DNA of 19,455 nt from the NCBI GenBank assembly GCA_938038165.1, contig CALHRB010000028.1:1-19455 (forward strand), in the 5' to 3' direction. The position numbers and the translations under genes are program-made. A model generated the notes under the pieces. That model made no database searches and had not been told where the DNA came from. It was given only the letters and a program-made list of their open reading frames with translations. Shown here piece by piece: positions 1-8,146 of this stretch; positions within the stretch are counted from its first letter, which is position 1; each line of letters opens with the position of its first letter. This stretch comes from Candidatus Kapaibacterium sp. (GTDB taxonomy: Bacteria > Bacteroidota > Ignavibacteria > Kapaibacteriales > UBA2268).

Positions 1-214
1 ATTTGATGTTATCCTTAAAAATTAACTGAGGAGTGTCAATTTTTATAGGTTTCTTCCCGAAAAAAATAAAATTATTAAGGAATTTTTTTAAGCATATCTC
101 AATTTTTTTTAAGGCTGACATTTCAACAACATTTAACGAAATACAGAATACAAGAAATCTTAAAATAAAAAATAAATTAATCGTTTTTTTATTTCCTAAA
201 AAAATACTTTGCAT
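1..214 (-). pseudogene. Possible 5' end of a minus-strand gene with a homopolymer frameshift
   Basis: On the minus strand an ATG at 214 opens a frame whose first ~35 residues look like a signal peptide: basic start, then a hydrophobic stretch rich in F, L, I and V. It stops at a TGA just after a run of eight A (minus strand; plus positions about 103–110). If that run had one base fewer, the frame would continue without a stop to the window edge, with a tail that reads like protein (…GKKPIKIDTPQLIFKDNIK). This would be a gene divergent from zapA, cut by the window edge and either frameshifted or affected by a homopolymer error. The region is very AT-rich, so chance reading frames are likely. 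No family is recognised. Confidence 0.22.
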
Positions 215-293
215 TAAGTAAAATTAAAACGTAATTTTATAAGTTAATTTTTTTTCATTTTAATAAATAAAATAAAAAACTGACAACAAAAAG

Positions 294-596
294 GTGGCAA
301 AGACAGTCAAATTTACAATAGGTGGTAGGGAATACTCATTGAAGGGTGATAATGAAGCATTGCTCAATAGGGCTGCAAACGATGTAAATAATATATACAC
401 AAAAATTCAGGAGAGTTACCCAGATGAATCAATTTCGACAATATCAGTTTTAACGGCATTGAATATAGCTGAAAAAAGCATTAATGAAAAACAACAAATC
501 GAAGTTGACGAAAACTACCTGGTTGAACAAATAAACAAGATGACAGATTATTTGTCCAAAGTTATGAGATACGATAAATTCTATGAAAATGAATAA
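294..596 (+). CDS. zapA: Cell division protein ZapA
   Basis: This is a 100-residue ZapA-family protein. ZapA binds FtsZ at midcell and bundles its protofilaments, stabilising the cytoplasmic Z-ring. The N-terminal strand segment (VKFTIGGREYSLKGDNE) matches the usual ZapA opening, in which a short beta-rich domain is followed by a helix. The C-terminal half is helical and probably forms the coiled coil used for oligomerisation. The length is typical. The GTG at 294 is the only possible start: an in-frame TAA lies at 273–275 and no other start codon falls between. The Shine-Dalgarno sequence is weak. Downstream lie a structured RNA and rny. ZapA next to a 6S-type RNA is also the arrangement in Escherichia coli, which supports both calls. 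Confidence 0.9.
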   Translation: MAKTVKFTIGGREYSLKGDNEALLNRAANDVNNIYTKIQESYPDESISTISVLTALNIAEKSINEKQQIEVDENYLVEQINKMTDYLSKVMRYDKFYENE

Positions 597-683
597 AATA
601 CATAAGAGAACAAGCACGAATTCAGATTTCTGGGCATTTGGAAGTATATCTGTCGTTGAACGTTCTTTGAAATATTACAAACT

Positions 684-913
684 ATGAGCCGCAAAGATTG
701 TCGTTGTCAGTTCTATCGAGCGAAAGAACCGTTAGTTTAAAAAAATAGGGTGATAGGCTCTGACTATAAATTACAGGCCTCATTCATCTAAGGATGAAAA
801 TCCCGAAAGGGGTTCAGTGGACGTAAAATATAGTTAGGATGTTACCCACTGTGTTGAGTTGGGTTCTTAACCGACTCACGATTACTGGCGATGATTCTTT
901 GCGGCATTTTTTT
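684..913 (+). ncRNA. ssrS: Structured RNA between zapA and rny, probable 6S RNA
   Basis: A ~230-nt element sits alone between zapA and rny. A long closing stem pairs 688–703 with 889–905: GCCGCAAAGA with TCTTTGCGGC, then six more pairs including wobbles beyond a bulged T. It encloses a large open region. The 5' side carries a hairpin at 710–729 and an A-rich single strand (730–747); the 3' side carries a hairpin at 855–878. A distal arm pairs 748–754 with 841–847 and 761–768 with 829–836. It is topped by hairpins at 783–798 and 802–811, the latter with a GAAA tetraloop. Seven T at 907–913 follow the closing stem, so it doubles as a terminator. Closing stem, central bubble and distal arm, plus zapA adjacency, fit 6S RNA, which binds the housekeeping RNA polymerase holoenzyme. 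The extra hairpin on the 5' side of the bubble is atypical. The identity is inferred; the fold is read directly. Confidence 0.62.
889..913 (+). terminator. Intrinsic terminator formed by the closing stem of the 6S-like RNA
   Basis: The 3' strand TCTTTGCGGC (896–905) is followed by A and seven T (907–913). It pairs with 688–697 about 190 bases upstream, so the RNA's own closing stem would act as the terminator stem. This sets the 3' end of the RNA near 911–913 and separates it from rny. Confidence 0.5.
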
Positions 914-991
914 ATCACAACTATCAATAAATAATTTCTTAATAATTTATTAGTATTATAAATGGTCATTTGAATAGAAAGGTAGGATACT

Positions 992-2566
992 ATGAGTGAG
1001 GCGTTGATAATTATATTTAGTTTGGCTGGTGCAATTTCAGGTTTCTTTATAGCGTATTTTATTACAAATAAAGCAATTGCAGCAAAAGTAGCTTTAAAAA
1101 TTTCACAGGCAGAACAAGAAGCTCAGAATATCAAAAAAGAAGCTGAATTAACCTCGAACAATTTGAAAAAGGAGAAGTTGCTCGAAGTAAAAGAAGAGTG
1201 GCACCGCAGAAAACAGGAATTTGAAAACGATGCAAATCAGAAGAAGCAAAAATTACAAGCAGCCGAAAAACAATTAAAACAACGTGAAGAAGCAGTTGAA
1301 GAAAAACTTAATGTTATTTCTCGAAAAGAAAAGCAACTTCAGGCGCTCGACGAAGAAATCGCACGCAAAGAGATGCAAATAAAAGATAAAATGATTGAAG
1401 TCCATAAAATTATCGAAGATCAAATTAAAGTGCTCGAACAAATCAGCGGACTATCAAGAGAGGAAGCAAAAAAGACTCTCATTGATAATTATGTGAACGA
1501 AGCAAAGGCAGAAGCAGCAGTTATCATGAAGCAAATTAAGGATGAAGCAAAGATGAATGCCCAAAAAGAAGCCAGAAACATCATTATCGAAGCTATTCAA
1601 AGAACTGCTGCCGATCATAGCGTTGAAAGCACTGTCTCTGTGGTTAATCTCGATAGTGACGAAATGAAGGGCAGAATAATTGGACGTGAGGGCAGAAACA
1701 TCAGGGCTTTCGAAGCAGCCACTGGCATTGATTTGATTATTGATGACACCCCGGAAGCAGTTGTGATTTCAGGGTTCGACCCTTTCAGGCGTGAAGTTGC
1801 AAAAGTTGCCCTCGAAAAACTTATGGTTGACGGCAGAATCCATCCTGCAAGAATAGAGGAAATTGTTGAAAAAACCAAAAAAGAGCTCGAGGAAGATATA
1901 ATCAGAATCGGTGAAAACACATTGTTAGAACTTGGTTTGCATAATATGCATCCAGAATTAACAAGACTTATTGGCAAAATGAAATATCGTTCGAGCTATG
2001 GGCAAAATCTGTTAAATCATTCAATCGAGGTAGCCCAACTATGCGGCATTATGGCTATTGAGCTTGATCTTGATCCAAAACTTGCAAAAAGAGCCGGTCT
2101 TCTTCATGATATTGGTAAATGTGTTGAACAAAACACCGAAGGACCACATGCATTAGTTGGTCTCGAAATTGCAAAAAAATATAAAGAAAATGCGATTGTA
2201 GCAAATGCGATCGGAGCTCACCACGAAGATATAGAGATGGAATCGCCCTATGCTGTCATTGTCCAGGCTGCTGATTCTATTAGCGGAGCCAGACCCGGCG
2301 CTAGAAGGGAGTCGCTCGAAAATTATGTGAAAAGATTAGAAAAACTCGAAACTTTGGCTCAAAGTTTTGATGGTGTTATTAAAACTTTTGCTATTCAGGC
2401 AGGTCGGGAAGTTAGGGTAATCGTTGAACCTGAAAAAATTGATGATATCACTGCCGATAATCTTGCCAATGATATCGCTCAAAGAATTGAACAGGAGATG
2501 GAATATCCCGGACAAATTAAAGTCATTGTTATTCGAGAGAGACGCAGCGTTTCTTTAGCAAAATAA
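992..2566 (+). CDS. rny: Ribonuclease Y
   Basis: This is a 524-residue membrane-anchored endoribonuclease that starts mRNA decay in many bacteria lacking RNase E. The domain order is classic. Residues ~4–24 form one membrane helix. A long charged coiled coil rich in K, E and Q runs to about residue 205. A KH RNA-binding domain follows, with GRIIGREGRNIRAFE near residue 227. An HD phosphohydrolase domain has its His-Asp pair at H372–D373 (LLHDIGK), with AHHEDIE and AADSISGARPGARRE further on. The conserved tail FAIQAGREVRVIVEPE is present. The length matches the family. The ATG at 992 is preceded by an AGGTAGGA-type ribosome site. A strong terminator follows the stop codon. Confidence 0.97.
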   Translation: MSEALIIIFSLAGAISGFFIAYFITNKAIAAKVALKISQAEQEAQNIKKEAELTSNNLKKEKLLEVKEEWHRRKQEFENDANQKKQKLQAAEKQLKQREEAVEEKLNVISRKEKQLQALDEEIARKEMQIKDKMIEVHKIIEDQIKVLEQISGLSREEAKKTLIDNYVNEAKAEAAVIMKQIKDEAKMNAQKEARNIIIEAIQRTAADHSVESTVSVVNLDSDEMKGRIIGREGRNIRAFEAATGIDLIIDDTPEAVVISGFDPFRREVAKVALEKLMVDGRIHPARIEEIVEKTKKELEEDIIRIGENTLLELGLHNMHPELTRLIGKMKYRSSYGQNLLNHSIEVAQLCGIMAIELDLDPKLAKRAGLLHDIGKCVEQNTEGPHALVGLEIAKKYKENAIVANAIGAHHEDIEMESPYAVIVQAADSISGARPGARRESLENYVKRLEKLETLAQSFDGVIKTFAIQAGREVRVIVEPEKIDDITADNLANDIAQRIEQEMEYPGQIKVIVIRERRSVSLAK

Positions 2567-2593
2567 AAAAAAAATGAAAACTGAACTACATTT

Positions 2594-2626
2594 CAGGGGT
2601 GAGCGAATTCTCGCCCCTGTCTTTTT
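2594..2626 (+). terminator. Intrinsic terminator after rny
   Basis: CAGGGG (2594–2599) pairs with CCCCTG (2614–2619). The stem continues inward as T·G and GAG/CTC, about ten pairs in all, around the loop CGAATT. A T-rich run (TCTTTTTCC) follows directly. This is a textbook terminator, 28 bases after the rny stop. Confidence 0.88.
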
Positions 2627-2932
2627 CCTGTTTAACAGCTGCAACATCCTCAAAAAAGTATTTTGAGAAAAAAGAAATTTCTGAATACAAATCTTAGTAT
2701 AGATCTAACAACTGAAATTGATGATTGCAATTTCCAAGGTTCAGTTTGGGAATTTTATTTTTTAAACAGAGGAGAGCATTGCTAACACAAAAAAGATGAG
2801 TGTATTATTAGCCCGAAGCTGTGAGGTTACAATGTCTAAGTTGTGGTACATTGCTCTATAAGCCAGAGAGGGAAATTTTCTTATTTTAAAAGACCAGCTT
2901 TATTAAAATCAGTCAAAAAATTCAAAGATTAT
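2627..2932 (+). other. Gene-free, hairpin-rich stretch; possible non-coding RNA or leader
   Basis: No credible reading frame is seen here, but several local pairings are. CTCAAAA (2649–2655) pairs with TTTTGAG (2661–2667). AATTTCC (2729–2735) pairs with GGGAATT (2748–2754). AGAGCA (2773–2778) pairs with TGCTCT (2852–2857). CAATGT (2830–2835) pairs with ACATTG (2848–2853). The last two share bases and exclude each other. The word CATTGCT occurs at 2777–2783 and 2849–2855. The stretch lies after the rny terminator and ends at a palindrome with a T-run, the layout of a separate short transcript or of a 5' leader of the 3006 gene. Strand and function are inferred. Confidence 0.3.
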
Positions 2933-2969
2933 AGCTAAATTTGTATTTTATTTAAATTTAGCTTTTTTA
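2933..2969 (+). terminator. Terminator-like palindrome upstream of the DUF2723 gene
   Basis: AGCTAAATTT (2933–2942) pairs perfectly with AAATTTAGCT (2954–2963) around an 11-base loop. The stem runs straight into six T (2963–2968). The stem is AT-rich and so not very stable, but its length and the T-run fit an intrinsic terminator for a transcript from 2627–2932, or an attenuator 40 bases before the ATG at 3006. Confidence 0.45.
2936..2943 (+). promoter_or_regulatory. Candidate Bacteroidetes -7 box (TAAATTTG)
   Basis: TAAATTTG fits the TAnnTTTG consensus used by the Bacteroidetes housekeeping sigma factor. It lies about 63 bases before the ATG at 3006. No TTG is found at the expected -33 spacing, and the box sits inside the arm of a terminator-like palindrome, so the call is tentative. 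Confidence 0.25.
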
Positions 2970-3005
2970 TTTTAGCAAAATTGTTGAATAAATAACGGAA
3001 AATAA

Positions 3006-6000
3006 ATGAATAACAACAAAGCATACTACTGGGGATTTGGAATACTTGCCTTCCTTGTTACTTTCATTGTATATTCTTTAACAGTGCAACCTTCGGTTCC
3101 ATTTTGGGATTGTGGTGAGTTCTCTGCAGCAGCAATCTGGCAACAGGTTCCTCATCCTCCGGGGGCACCTCTGTTTTTGATGTTAGGTAGTTTGTTTCAA
3201 TTAATCATACCTTTTGGCGATTTGGGATGGCGAATGAATATGATGTCCGTTGTATCAACATCATTTACGATTTTGCTACTTTATTTAATCACGGTCAAAG
3301 TAATAATGAATTTCAGAAAAGAAAAAATTACTGACCTGGCAGATAATTTAATGGTTTATGGTTCTGCTTTTGTTGGGGCTTTGGCTTTTTGCTTTAGTGA
3401 TACGCTATGGTTTAACGGCGTAGAATCAGAAGTTTATGCAACATCTTCTCTATTTACGGCATTAGTTGTTTATTTGATGATGAAATGGAACGAAGTAGCT
3501 GATAATCCTGGTCACGAGAGGTATTTATTGTTGATAGCCTATATTTTGGGACTTTCGACTGGTGTCCATTTGCTGGCTATTTTAACAGTATTTTCAATTA
3601 TAATGGTTATTTATTTCAGGAAATATCAAATAAACACAAAATCTTTTGTCCTTATGGGAATAATAGCTTTACTTGTATTTTTTATTACCTATCAATTTGT
3701 TATAATGTGGCTTCCCACAATGCTTGCCGGAGACTCACCATTCAAAAATGAAGCAAGAGAAAGAATCATAGAGGATAGCCCTGTTATGACTTTATTTGCC
3801 ATTGCAATAATAGGCGGAGCAATAGCACTGCTTTGGTATGGAATCAAAAGAAAATACCATATGCTTAAGCTTGCCACAACTTTCTTCCTTTTGATTCTTT
3901 TCGGTTTTACTACTTATACTCAAATATTGCTACGTTCAAATGCCAATCCTCCAATGAACGAAAATGAGCCGAAAAATTTCCCCAAGCTGGTTTCTTACCT
4001 TGGTCGTGAGCAATACGGGGAACAAACGATGTGGCCCCGAAGAACTGATTATAATGATGAACAAAAGAAATATTATTATAACCAACGAGACGAGAATGGG
4101 AATTATGTTTATGGCGAATGGAATGAACCTGAATCTAAACGTGTTGTAAGAAAAGACGGACAGGCTGTTTCGGTTCCAGATTGGAGTAATGTTAACACAG
4201 AAGGTGAGTTGAATTACCTATGGAAATATCAGATAGTGCATATGTATTTGAGGTATTTCTTCTGGAATTTCGTTGGCAGACAAAGTGATGTGCAGGATGC
4301 CGATTTTGCCTTTTTGGACAAGGGCGATGCTGATATATTGAATTATAAATCAGGTTTTGCAGATCAATTTCCGGTAAGGTTTTTTGCCTTACCTTTACTA
4401 CTCGGTCTTTTAGGGCTATATTTCCATTTTACAAAAGACAAAAAAATGGCATGGGTTTATCTCGTCATGTTTCTATTGATGGGTGTTTTGGCTGCCATTG
4501 CTCAAAATCAGCAAAATCCGCAGCCAAGGGAGCGTGATTATTTCTATACGGGTTCCTTCATGGTGTTTTGTATGTGGATCGGGTTGGGAACTTATGCACT
4601 TGTGGAATTGATTTTCAAACAGAAAAAAACACCTGTTTTTGTTTCTATCATTATTGCCGGGTGCTTGATATTAGTTCCAGTAAATATGGCTATCGGAGGA
4701 TGGAACATTCACACCAGAGCTGGAAATTATATTCCATTTGATTATTCATATAACATTCTTCAAAGCTGCGAAAAAGATGCCATATTGTTTACTAATGGCG
4801 ACAATGATACATTCCCGTTATGGTTTTTGCAGGATGTTGAAGGCGTCAGAAGAGATGTTAGAGTTGTCAACTTAAGCTTAGGTCAGACTCTTTGGTATAT
4901 TGACCAGCTTAAAAATAGAGAGCCCTGGGGTGCAAAGAAAATTCCACTTTCTTTCTCTGACGAGAGCCTTCGTGTCAGTGAAACAGACGACAGAGCTTTG
5001 AGCTATGATTTCGGAGAAGCCAAAAACATATCTATTCCTGTTAAAAAGGAAATTCTTGCAGAATATACAGATGACCAGAATATAATCAATTCCGGTCAAA
5101 TGAATTTCACATTTGTCGGGCGACAGCTTGGAGAGCGTGACGGAAAAACCTATTATGTATTCTACGTCAATAACAAATTAATTCTTGATATTCTTCAGCA
5201 GACCAAATTCGAAAGACCGGTTTATTTTTCATCTTCAGTAGGTCCTGATGTTTTTTCAGGATTAGGAAGACATTTGAGATACGAGGGTATGGCTATGAGA
5301 GTCTGTCCGGTGCCGGTAAACAGTTTGAAAACCGGCAAAATTTACGAAAAAGTTATGGAAGCTTGTCTGATGAATGTTGATAATTCAAATAATTTTTCCC
5401 GAGAACCAAAATACGGGTTCAAACTTCGAAATCTTGACGGAAACAGCTATTACTATTATGACGAAGTGCACAGAAGATTGATGACAAATTATAGAATTTT
5501 ATATTTGAATTATGCAACATATCAGCTTGAAACAAAGAAAGATTCTGCTAAATGCATAAAAATTATTGATTTAATGAACAAGTATATTTCGCCTGTTTAC
5601 TTCCCCTTATATCATGACGAAGAGTCCCAGATTGCTATGCTTTATAATGAAGCAGGCGACAAAGAAAAGGCTCGTGAATGGGCACGAAGAACAATTAAAA
5701 GTTGCAACGAAATTTTTTCGAACAACAAATTGAGAAGGGACAGAGTCGAGACGCTTGCTGACGAAATGAAAGGCAGACATGGCGTTCACAAATCTGCTGC
5801 TGAAGCTTATAAAATATTGGGAGACTATAACGCAGCCAGAGAAAAACTTATGGCTCTTTATACTATTTCACGGCAGGCTCTCACAAGCATACAGGGTAAT
5901 CCCCAATATCAGAATGAAGTTAATCAGGTTCAGAAAAATATTTATGATATACTCGGTAATCTTGTTGGAATGGATGAAACCGAAATAGAATTGCTCGAAA

Positions 6001-6161
6001 ATCAGGGCAAGAAAAAGGAAGCTCTCGAAAAAGCTGACTCTTTGTATAAAAAATATATAGCTGACCAAGACCCGCTCATTCAGTCAATGGCAAGATATAT
6101 TGATGAACAGGTGAAAAGATTAAACGGAAATATAAGAAATGACACGGCAAAGAATCAATAA
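3006..6161 (+). CDS. DUF2723 / TMEM260-like GT-C glycosyltransferase
   Basis: This is a 1051-residue multi-pass membrane protein of the DUF2723 family, related to the eukaryotic protein O-mannosyltransferase TMEM260. The N-terminus carries the family signature: an acidic pair in the first outer loop (FWDCGEF, D35 and E38) and then HPPGAPL near residue 51, as expected for a GT-C enzyme using a polyprenyl-phosphate sugar. Hydrophobic helices fill residues 1–330 and return at about 455–580 (with AQNQQNPQPRERDYFYTGSF between them). The remaining ~450 residues are soluble; the final ~220 look like TPR-type helical repeats. The role by family is transfer of a sugar, probably mannose, to exported proteins at the outer face of the inner membrane. 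Fourteen bases later comes an ALG5-like glycosyltransferase that could supply the lipid-linked donor. The acceptor and sugar are inferred. Confidence 0.85.
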   Translation: MNNNKAYYWGFGILAFLVTFIVYSLTVQPSVPFWDCGEFSAAAIWQQVPHPPGAPLFLMLGSLFQLIIPFGDLGWRMNMMSVVSTSFTILLLYLITVKVIMNFRKEKITDLADNLMVYGSAFVGALAFCFSDTLWFNGVESEVYATSSLFTALVVYLMMKWNEVADNPGHERYLLLIAYILGLSTGVHLLAILTVFSIIMVIYFRKYQINTKSFVLMGIIALLVFFITYQFVIMWLPTMLAGDSPFKNEARERIIEDSPVMTLFAIAIIGGAIALLWYGIKRKYHMLKLATTFFLLILFGFTTYTQILLRSNANPPMNENEPKNFPKLVSYLGREQYGEQTMWPRRTDYNDEQKKYYYNQRDENGNYVYGEWNEPESKRVVRKDGQAVSVPDWSNVNTEGELNYLWKYQIVHMYLRYFFWNFVGRQSDVQDADFAFLDKGDADILNYKSGFADQFPVRFFALPLLLGLLGLYFHFTKDKKMAWVYLVMFLLMGVLAAIAQNQQNPQPRERDYFYTGSFMVFCMWIGLGTYALVELIFKQKKTPVFVSIIIAGCLILVPVNMAIGGWNIHTRAGNYIPFDYSYNILQSCEKDAILFTNGDNDTFPLWFLQDVEGVRRDVRVVNLSLGQTLWYIDQLKNREPWGAKKIPLSFSDESLRVSETDDRALSYDFGEAKNISIPVKKEILAEYTDDQNIINSGQMNFTFVGRQLGERDGKTYYVFYVNNKLILDILQQTKFERPVYFSSSVGPDVFSGLGRHLRYEGMAMRVCPVPVNSLKTGKIYEKVMEACLMNVDNSNNFSREPKYGFKLRNLDGNSYYYYDEVHRRLMTNYRILYLNYATYQLETKKDSAKCIKIIDLMNKYISPVYFPLYHDEESQIAMLYNEAGDKEKAREWARRTIKSCNEIFSNNKLRRDRVETLADEMKGRHGVHKSAAEAYKILGDYNAAREKLMALYTISRQALTSIQGNPQYQNEVNQVQKNIYDILGNLVGMDETEIELLENQGKKKEALEKADSLYKKYIADQDPLIQSMARYIDEQVKRLNGNIRNDTAKNQ

Positions 6162-6175
6162 AATATGACAAAGTA

Positions 6176-6877
6176 ATGTCGAATCCAGAAATTTCTTTGA
6201 TTATACCGGCTTATAACGAGGCAGAGAGGATAGGTAAATCTTTAGTCTCTGCCAAAGAATATTTATCTGAAAATTTTGAAAATTATGAAATAGTTGTTGT
6301 TGATGATGGTTCTTCAGATGGAACTGCCGATATAGCAGGTAGTGCCGGTGATTTTGTCAAAGTTCTCAAACTCGAAATGAACTGCGGAAAAGGTGCCGCC
6401 GTTAGAAAGGGAATGCTTAATTCAACGGGACTATTCCGTGTTTTTTCAGATGCTGACTTTTCAACACCAATCTATGAACTAAAAAAAATCATAGAGGAAC
6501 TTAAGAGTGGTGCCGATGTCTGTATCGGTAGTCGAGCCATTCAACCCGATTTAATCAAGGTGCATCAACCTTTTTTCAGAGAACTGCTCGGAAAAACTTT
6601 TAATTTATTTGTCCGTACATTCCTTTTTTCGGGCTTCAAAGACACTCAGTGCGGATTTAAAGGTTTCAAAGACTATGCAGCCGAGAATGTTTTTAGTAAG
6701 GCAAAAATTGATGGCTTCGGTTTTGACGTCGAAATTTTATATATAGCTAAAATTCAAGGTTACAATATAAAACAAGTCCCTGTTGAATGGTATAATGACG
6801 ATAGAACTACCGTTAGTCCTGTCAAGGGGTTAAAAGCTTTTATTGAATTATTTGAGATCAAAAGACTCCATAATTAA
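6176..6877 (+). CDS. ALG5-like family 2 glycosyltransferase (polyprenyl-phosphate hexose synthase)
   Basis: This 233-residue GT-A glycosyltransferase belongs to family 2 and resembles dolichyl-phosphate beta-glucosyltransferase (ALG5). It opens with SLIIPAYNEAERI. The nucleotide-sugar site VVDDGSSDGT has D43 and D44, NCGKGAAVRKGM follows, and the metal-binding motif SDADFSTP has D92 and D94. The later QCGFKGFK element is also typical. Without transmembrane helices it would act at the cytoplasmic face, moving a hexose from a nucleotide sugar to polyprenyl phosphate. It lies 14 bases after the DUF2723 gene and its TAA directly abuts the ATG of the next gene, so the three are probably co-transcribed. 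Glucose versus mannose cannot be decided from sequence. Confidence 0.85.
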   Translation: MSNPEISLIIPAYNEAERIGKSLVSAKEYLSENFENYEIVVVDDGSSDGTADIAGSAGDFVKVLKLEMNCGKGAAVRKGMLNSTGLFRVFSDADFSTPIYELKKIIEELKSGADVCIGSRAIQPDLIKVHQPFFRELLGKTFNLFVRTFLFSGFKDTQCGFKGFKDYAAENVFSKAKIDGFGFDVEILYIAKIQGYNIKQVPVEWYNDDRTTVSPVKGLKAFIELFEIKRLHN

Positions 6878-8146
6878 ATGGAAGAGATTTTCTTTAGCCC
6901 GGCTCTCAAAAAGTTCAACCAATTGATTGAAATTATCAACTCCAAGAACCCAAACTGGAAAAAAAATCTAATTTACTTAGCATTGGCTCAGTTTATAGCG
7001 ATGGCAGGGATGAGCTCTTGTGTCCCTTTTCTTCCTCTTTTTATAAGGGATTTAGGCGTAACAGATATGAACTCAGCAAAATTATGGAGTGGGATTGTTT
7101 TTTCTGGTCCTTATATTTTTTCAATTATTACCGTTCCGATTTGGGGCACGCTTGGTGATAAGTACGGAAGGAAACTGATGGTTATCAGGGCAATTCTTGG
7201 ACTGGCTCTCTCAATGGTTCTTATGGGATTCTCGCAAAATGTTTATCAATTGTTTTTTTTTCGTGTTCTTCAAGGAGCTTTGAGCGGGTATGTAGCCGCT
7301 TCGTTGGCATTTGTTATAGCTAATACACCAAAAGAACGTTCCGGTTATGCAATTGGTATTCTTCAAAGCTCGCAATCGGCAGGCACAATTATTGGTCCTT
7401 TTATTGGCGGCGTCATATCTGATTTATTCGGGTTAAGGATTGTCTTTTTTATCGTTGGGGCTTTGTGCCTTATTAGCAGTTTCCTGATAATTAAGTTTGT
7501 TGAAGAAGAGAAAGAAAATAAATCAACAAACACAAATGAAAGTCTGATTAAAAATTTGAAAATCGTAAAAAATTCAAAGGGACTGACAAATATTTTGATT
7601 TTGATAGTAATTTCTCAAGCAGGAATTTTATTCACTCAACCAATATTTCCATATTTTGTTGAGAAACTTGGTGCCCCGGCAATATACCTTTCGACTGTTA
7701 CCGGCTTGCTTGTAGGGATAGTTGGAATATTTACAATTGTTTTTGCACCTATTTGGGGGAGGCGAAACGACCGTAAAGACTACAAAAAAACACTTATTAT
7801 TAGCCTATTAGTGTCTGCAATTGTAATACTTGCTCATCTGATTGTACCAACTTATTATTATTTGTTTCCATTAAGAATTATGCTTGGAGTATTTGTTGCA
7901 GGAATTTTGCCTTCACTTTTTACTGCTTTGAGCAAAAAAACGAGACGAGAAAATGCCGGAGGGCTTATGGGTTTGGCTTCGAGTGCCAATTTATTTGGGG
8001 CTTTAATTAGCTTTTTGCTTTGTGGTTTAGTTTCTTCTGCCTTAAATCTTGAATGGTGTTTTATCATTTCGTCTATATTGCTTTTTTTTGCTGTTATTTT
8101 AAATTTTAAACCCTTTAATGAAAATAAGTTAAAAATTTCTGTATGA
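6878..8146 (+). CDS. MFS transporter, DHA1/MdtG-like
   Basis: This 422-residue transporter of the major facilitator superfamily has about 12 hydrophobic helices after a ~30-residue cytoplasmic lead. The loop after helix 2 carries motif A (GTLGDKYGRK, near residue 89). RVLQGALSGY matches the helix 4 motif. SAGTIIGPFIGG in helix 5 is the antiporter motif C, which is characteristic of drug:proton antiporters. The opening VPFLPLFIRDLGV resembles MdtG-type multidrug exporters. A degenerate second motif A (APIWGRRNDRKDYKK) starts the C-terminal half. The gene starts immediately after the stop of the glycosyltransferase, and its TGA overlaps a possible ATG at 8143. The substrate is unknown. Given its neighbours it could export an envelope precursor rather than a drug. 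Confidence 0.88.
   Translation: MEEIFFSPALKKFNQLIEIINSKNPNWKKNLIYLALAQFIAMAGMSSCVPFLPLFIRDLGVTDMNSAKLWSGIVFSGPYIFSIITVPIWGTLGDKYGRKLMVIRAILGLALSMVLMGFSQNVYQLFFFRVLQGALSGYVAASLAFVIANTPKERSGYAIGILQSSQSAGTIIGPFIGGVISDLFGLRIVFFIVGALCLISSFLIIKFVEEEKENKSTNTNESLIKNLKIVKNSKGLTNILILIVISQAGILFTQPIFPYFVEKLGAPAIYLSTVTGLLVGIVGIFTIVFAPIWGRRNDRKDYKKTLIISLLVSAIVILAHLIVPTYYYLFPLRIMLGVFVAGILPSLFTALSKKTRRENAGGLMGLASSANLFGALISFLLCGLVSSALNLEWCFIISSILLFFAVILNFKPFNENKLKISV

Noticed and set aside
33..221. A 62-residue plus-strand reading frame before zapA
   Set aside because: The composition is low complexity (F, K, I, N), there is no ribosome site and no recognisable pattern. The opposite strand gives a more protein-like reading.
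1615..1977. A 120-residue antisense frame inside rny
   Set aside because: It is the mirror of the conserved KH and HD coding region, serine-rich as expected for a shadow frame, with no ribosome site or known pattern.
2790..2880. A tRNA-like look on the minus strand, with a TAGAGCAATGTACC segment near a CTTCGGGCT end
   Set aside because: The candidate anticodon stem encloses a 12-base loop, no T-arm consensus is present and no acceptor stem closes. It does not make a cloverleaf.
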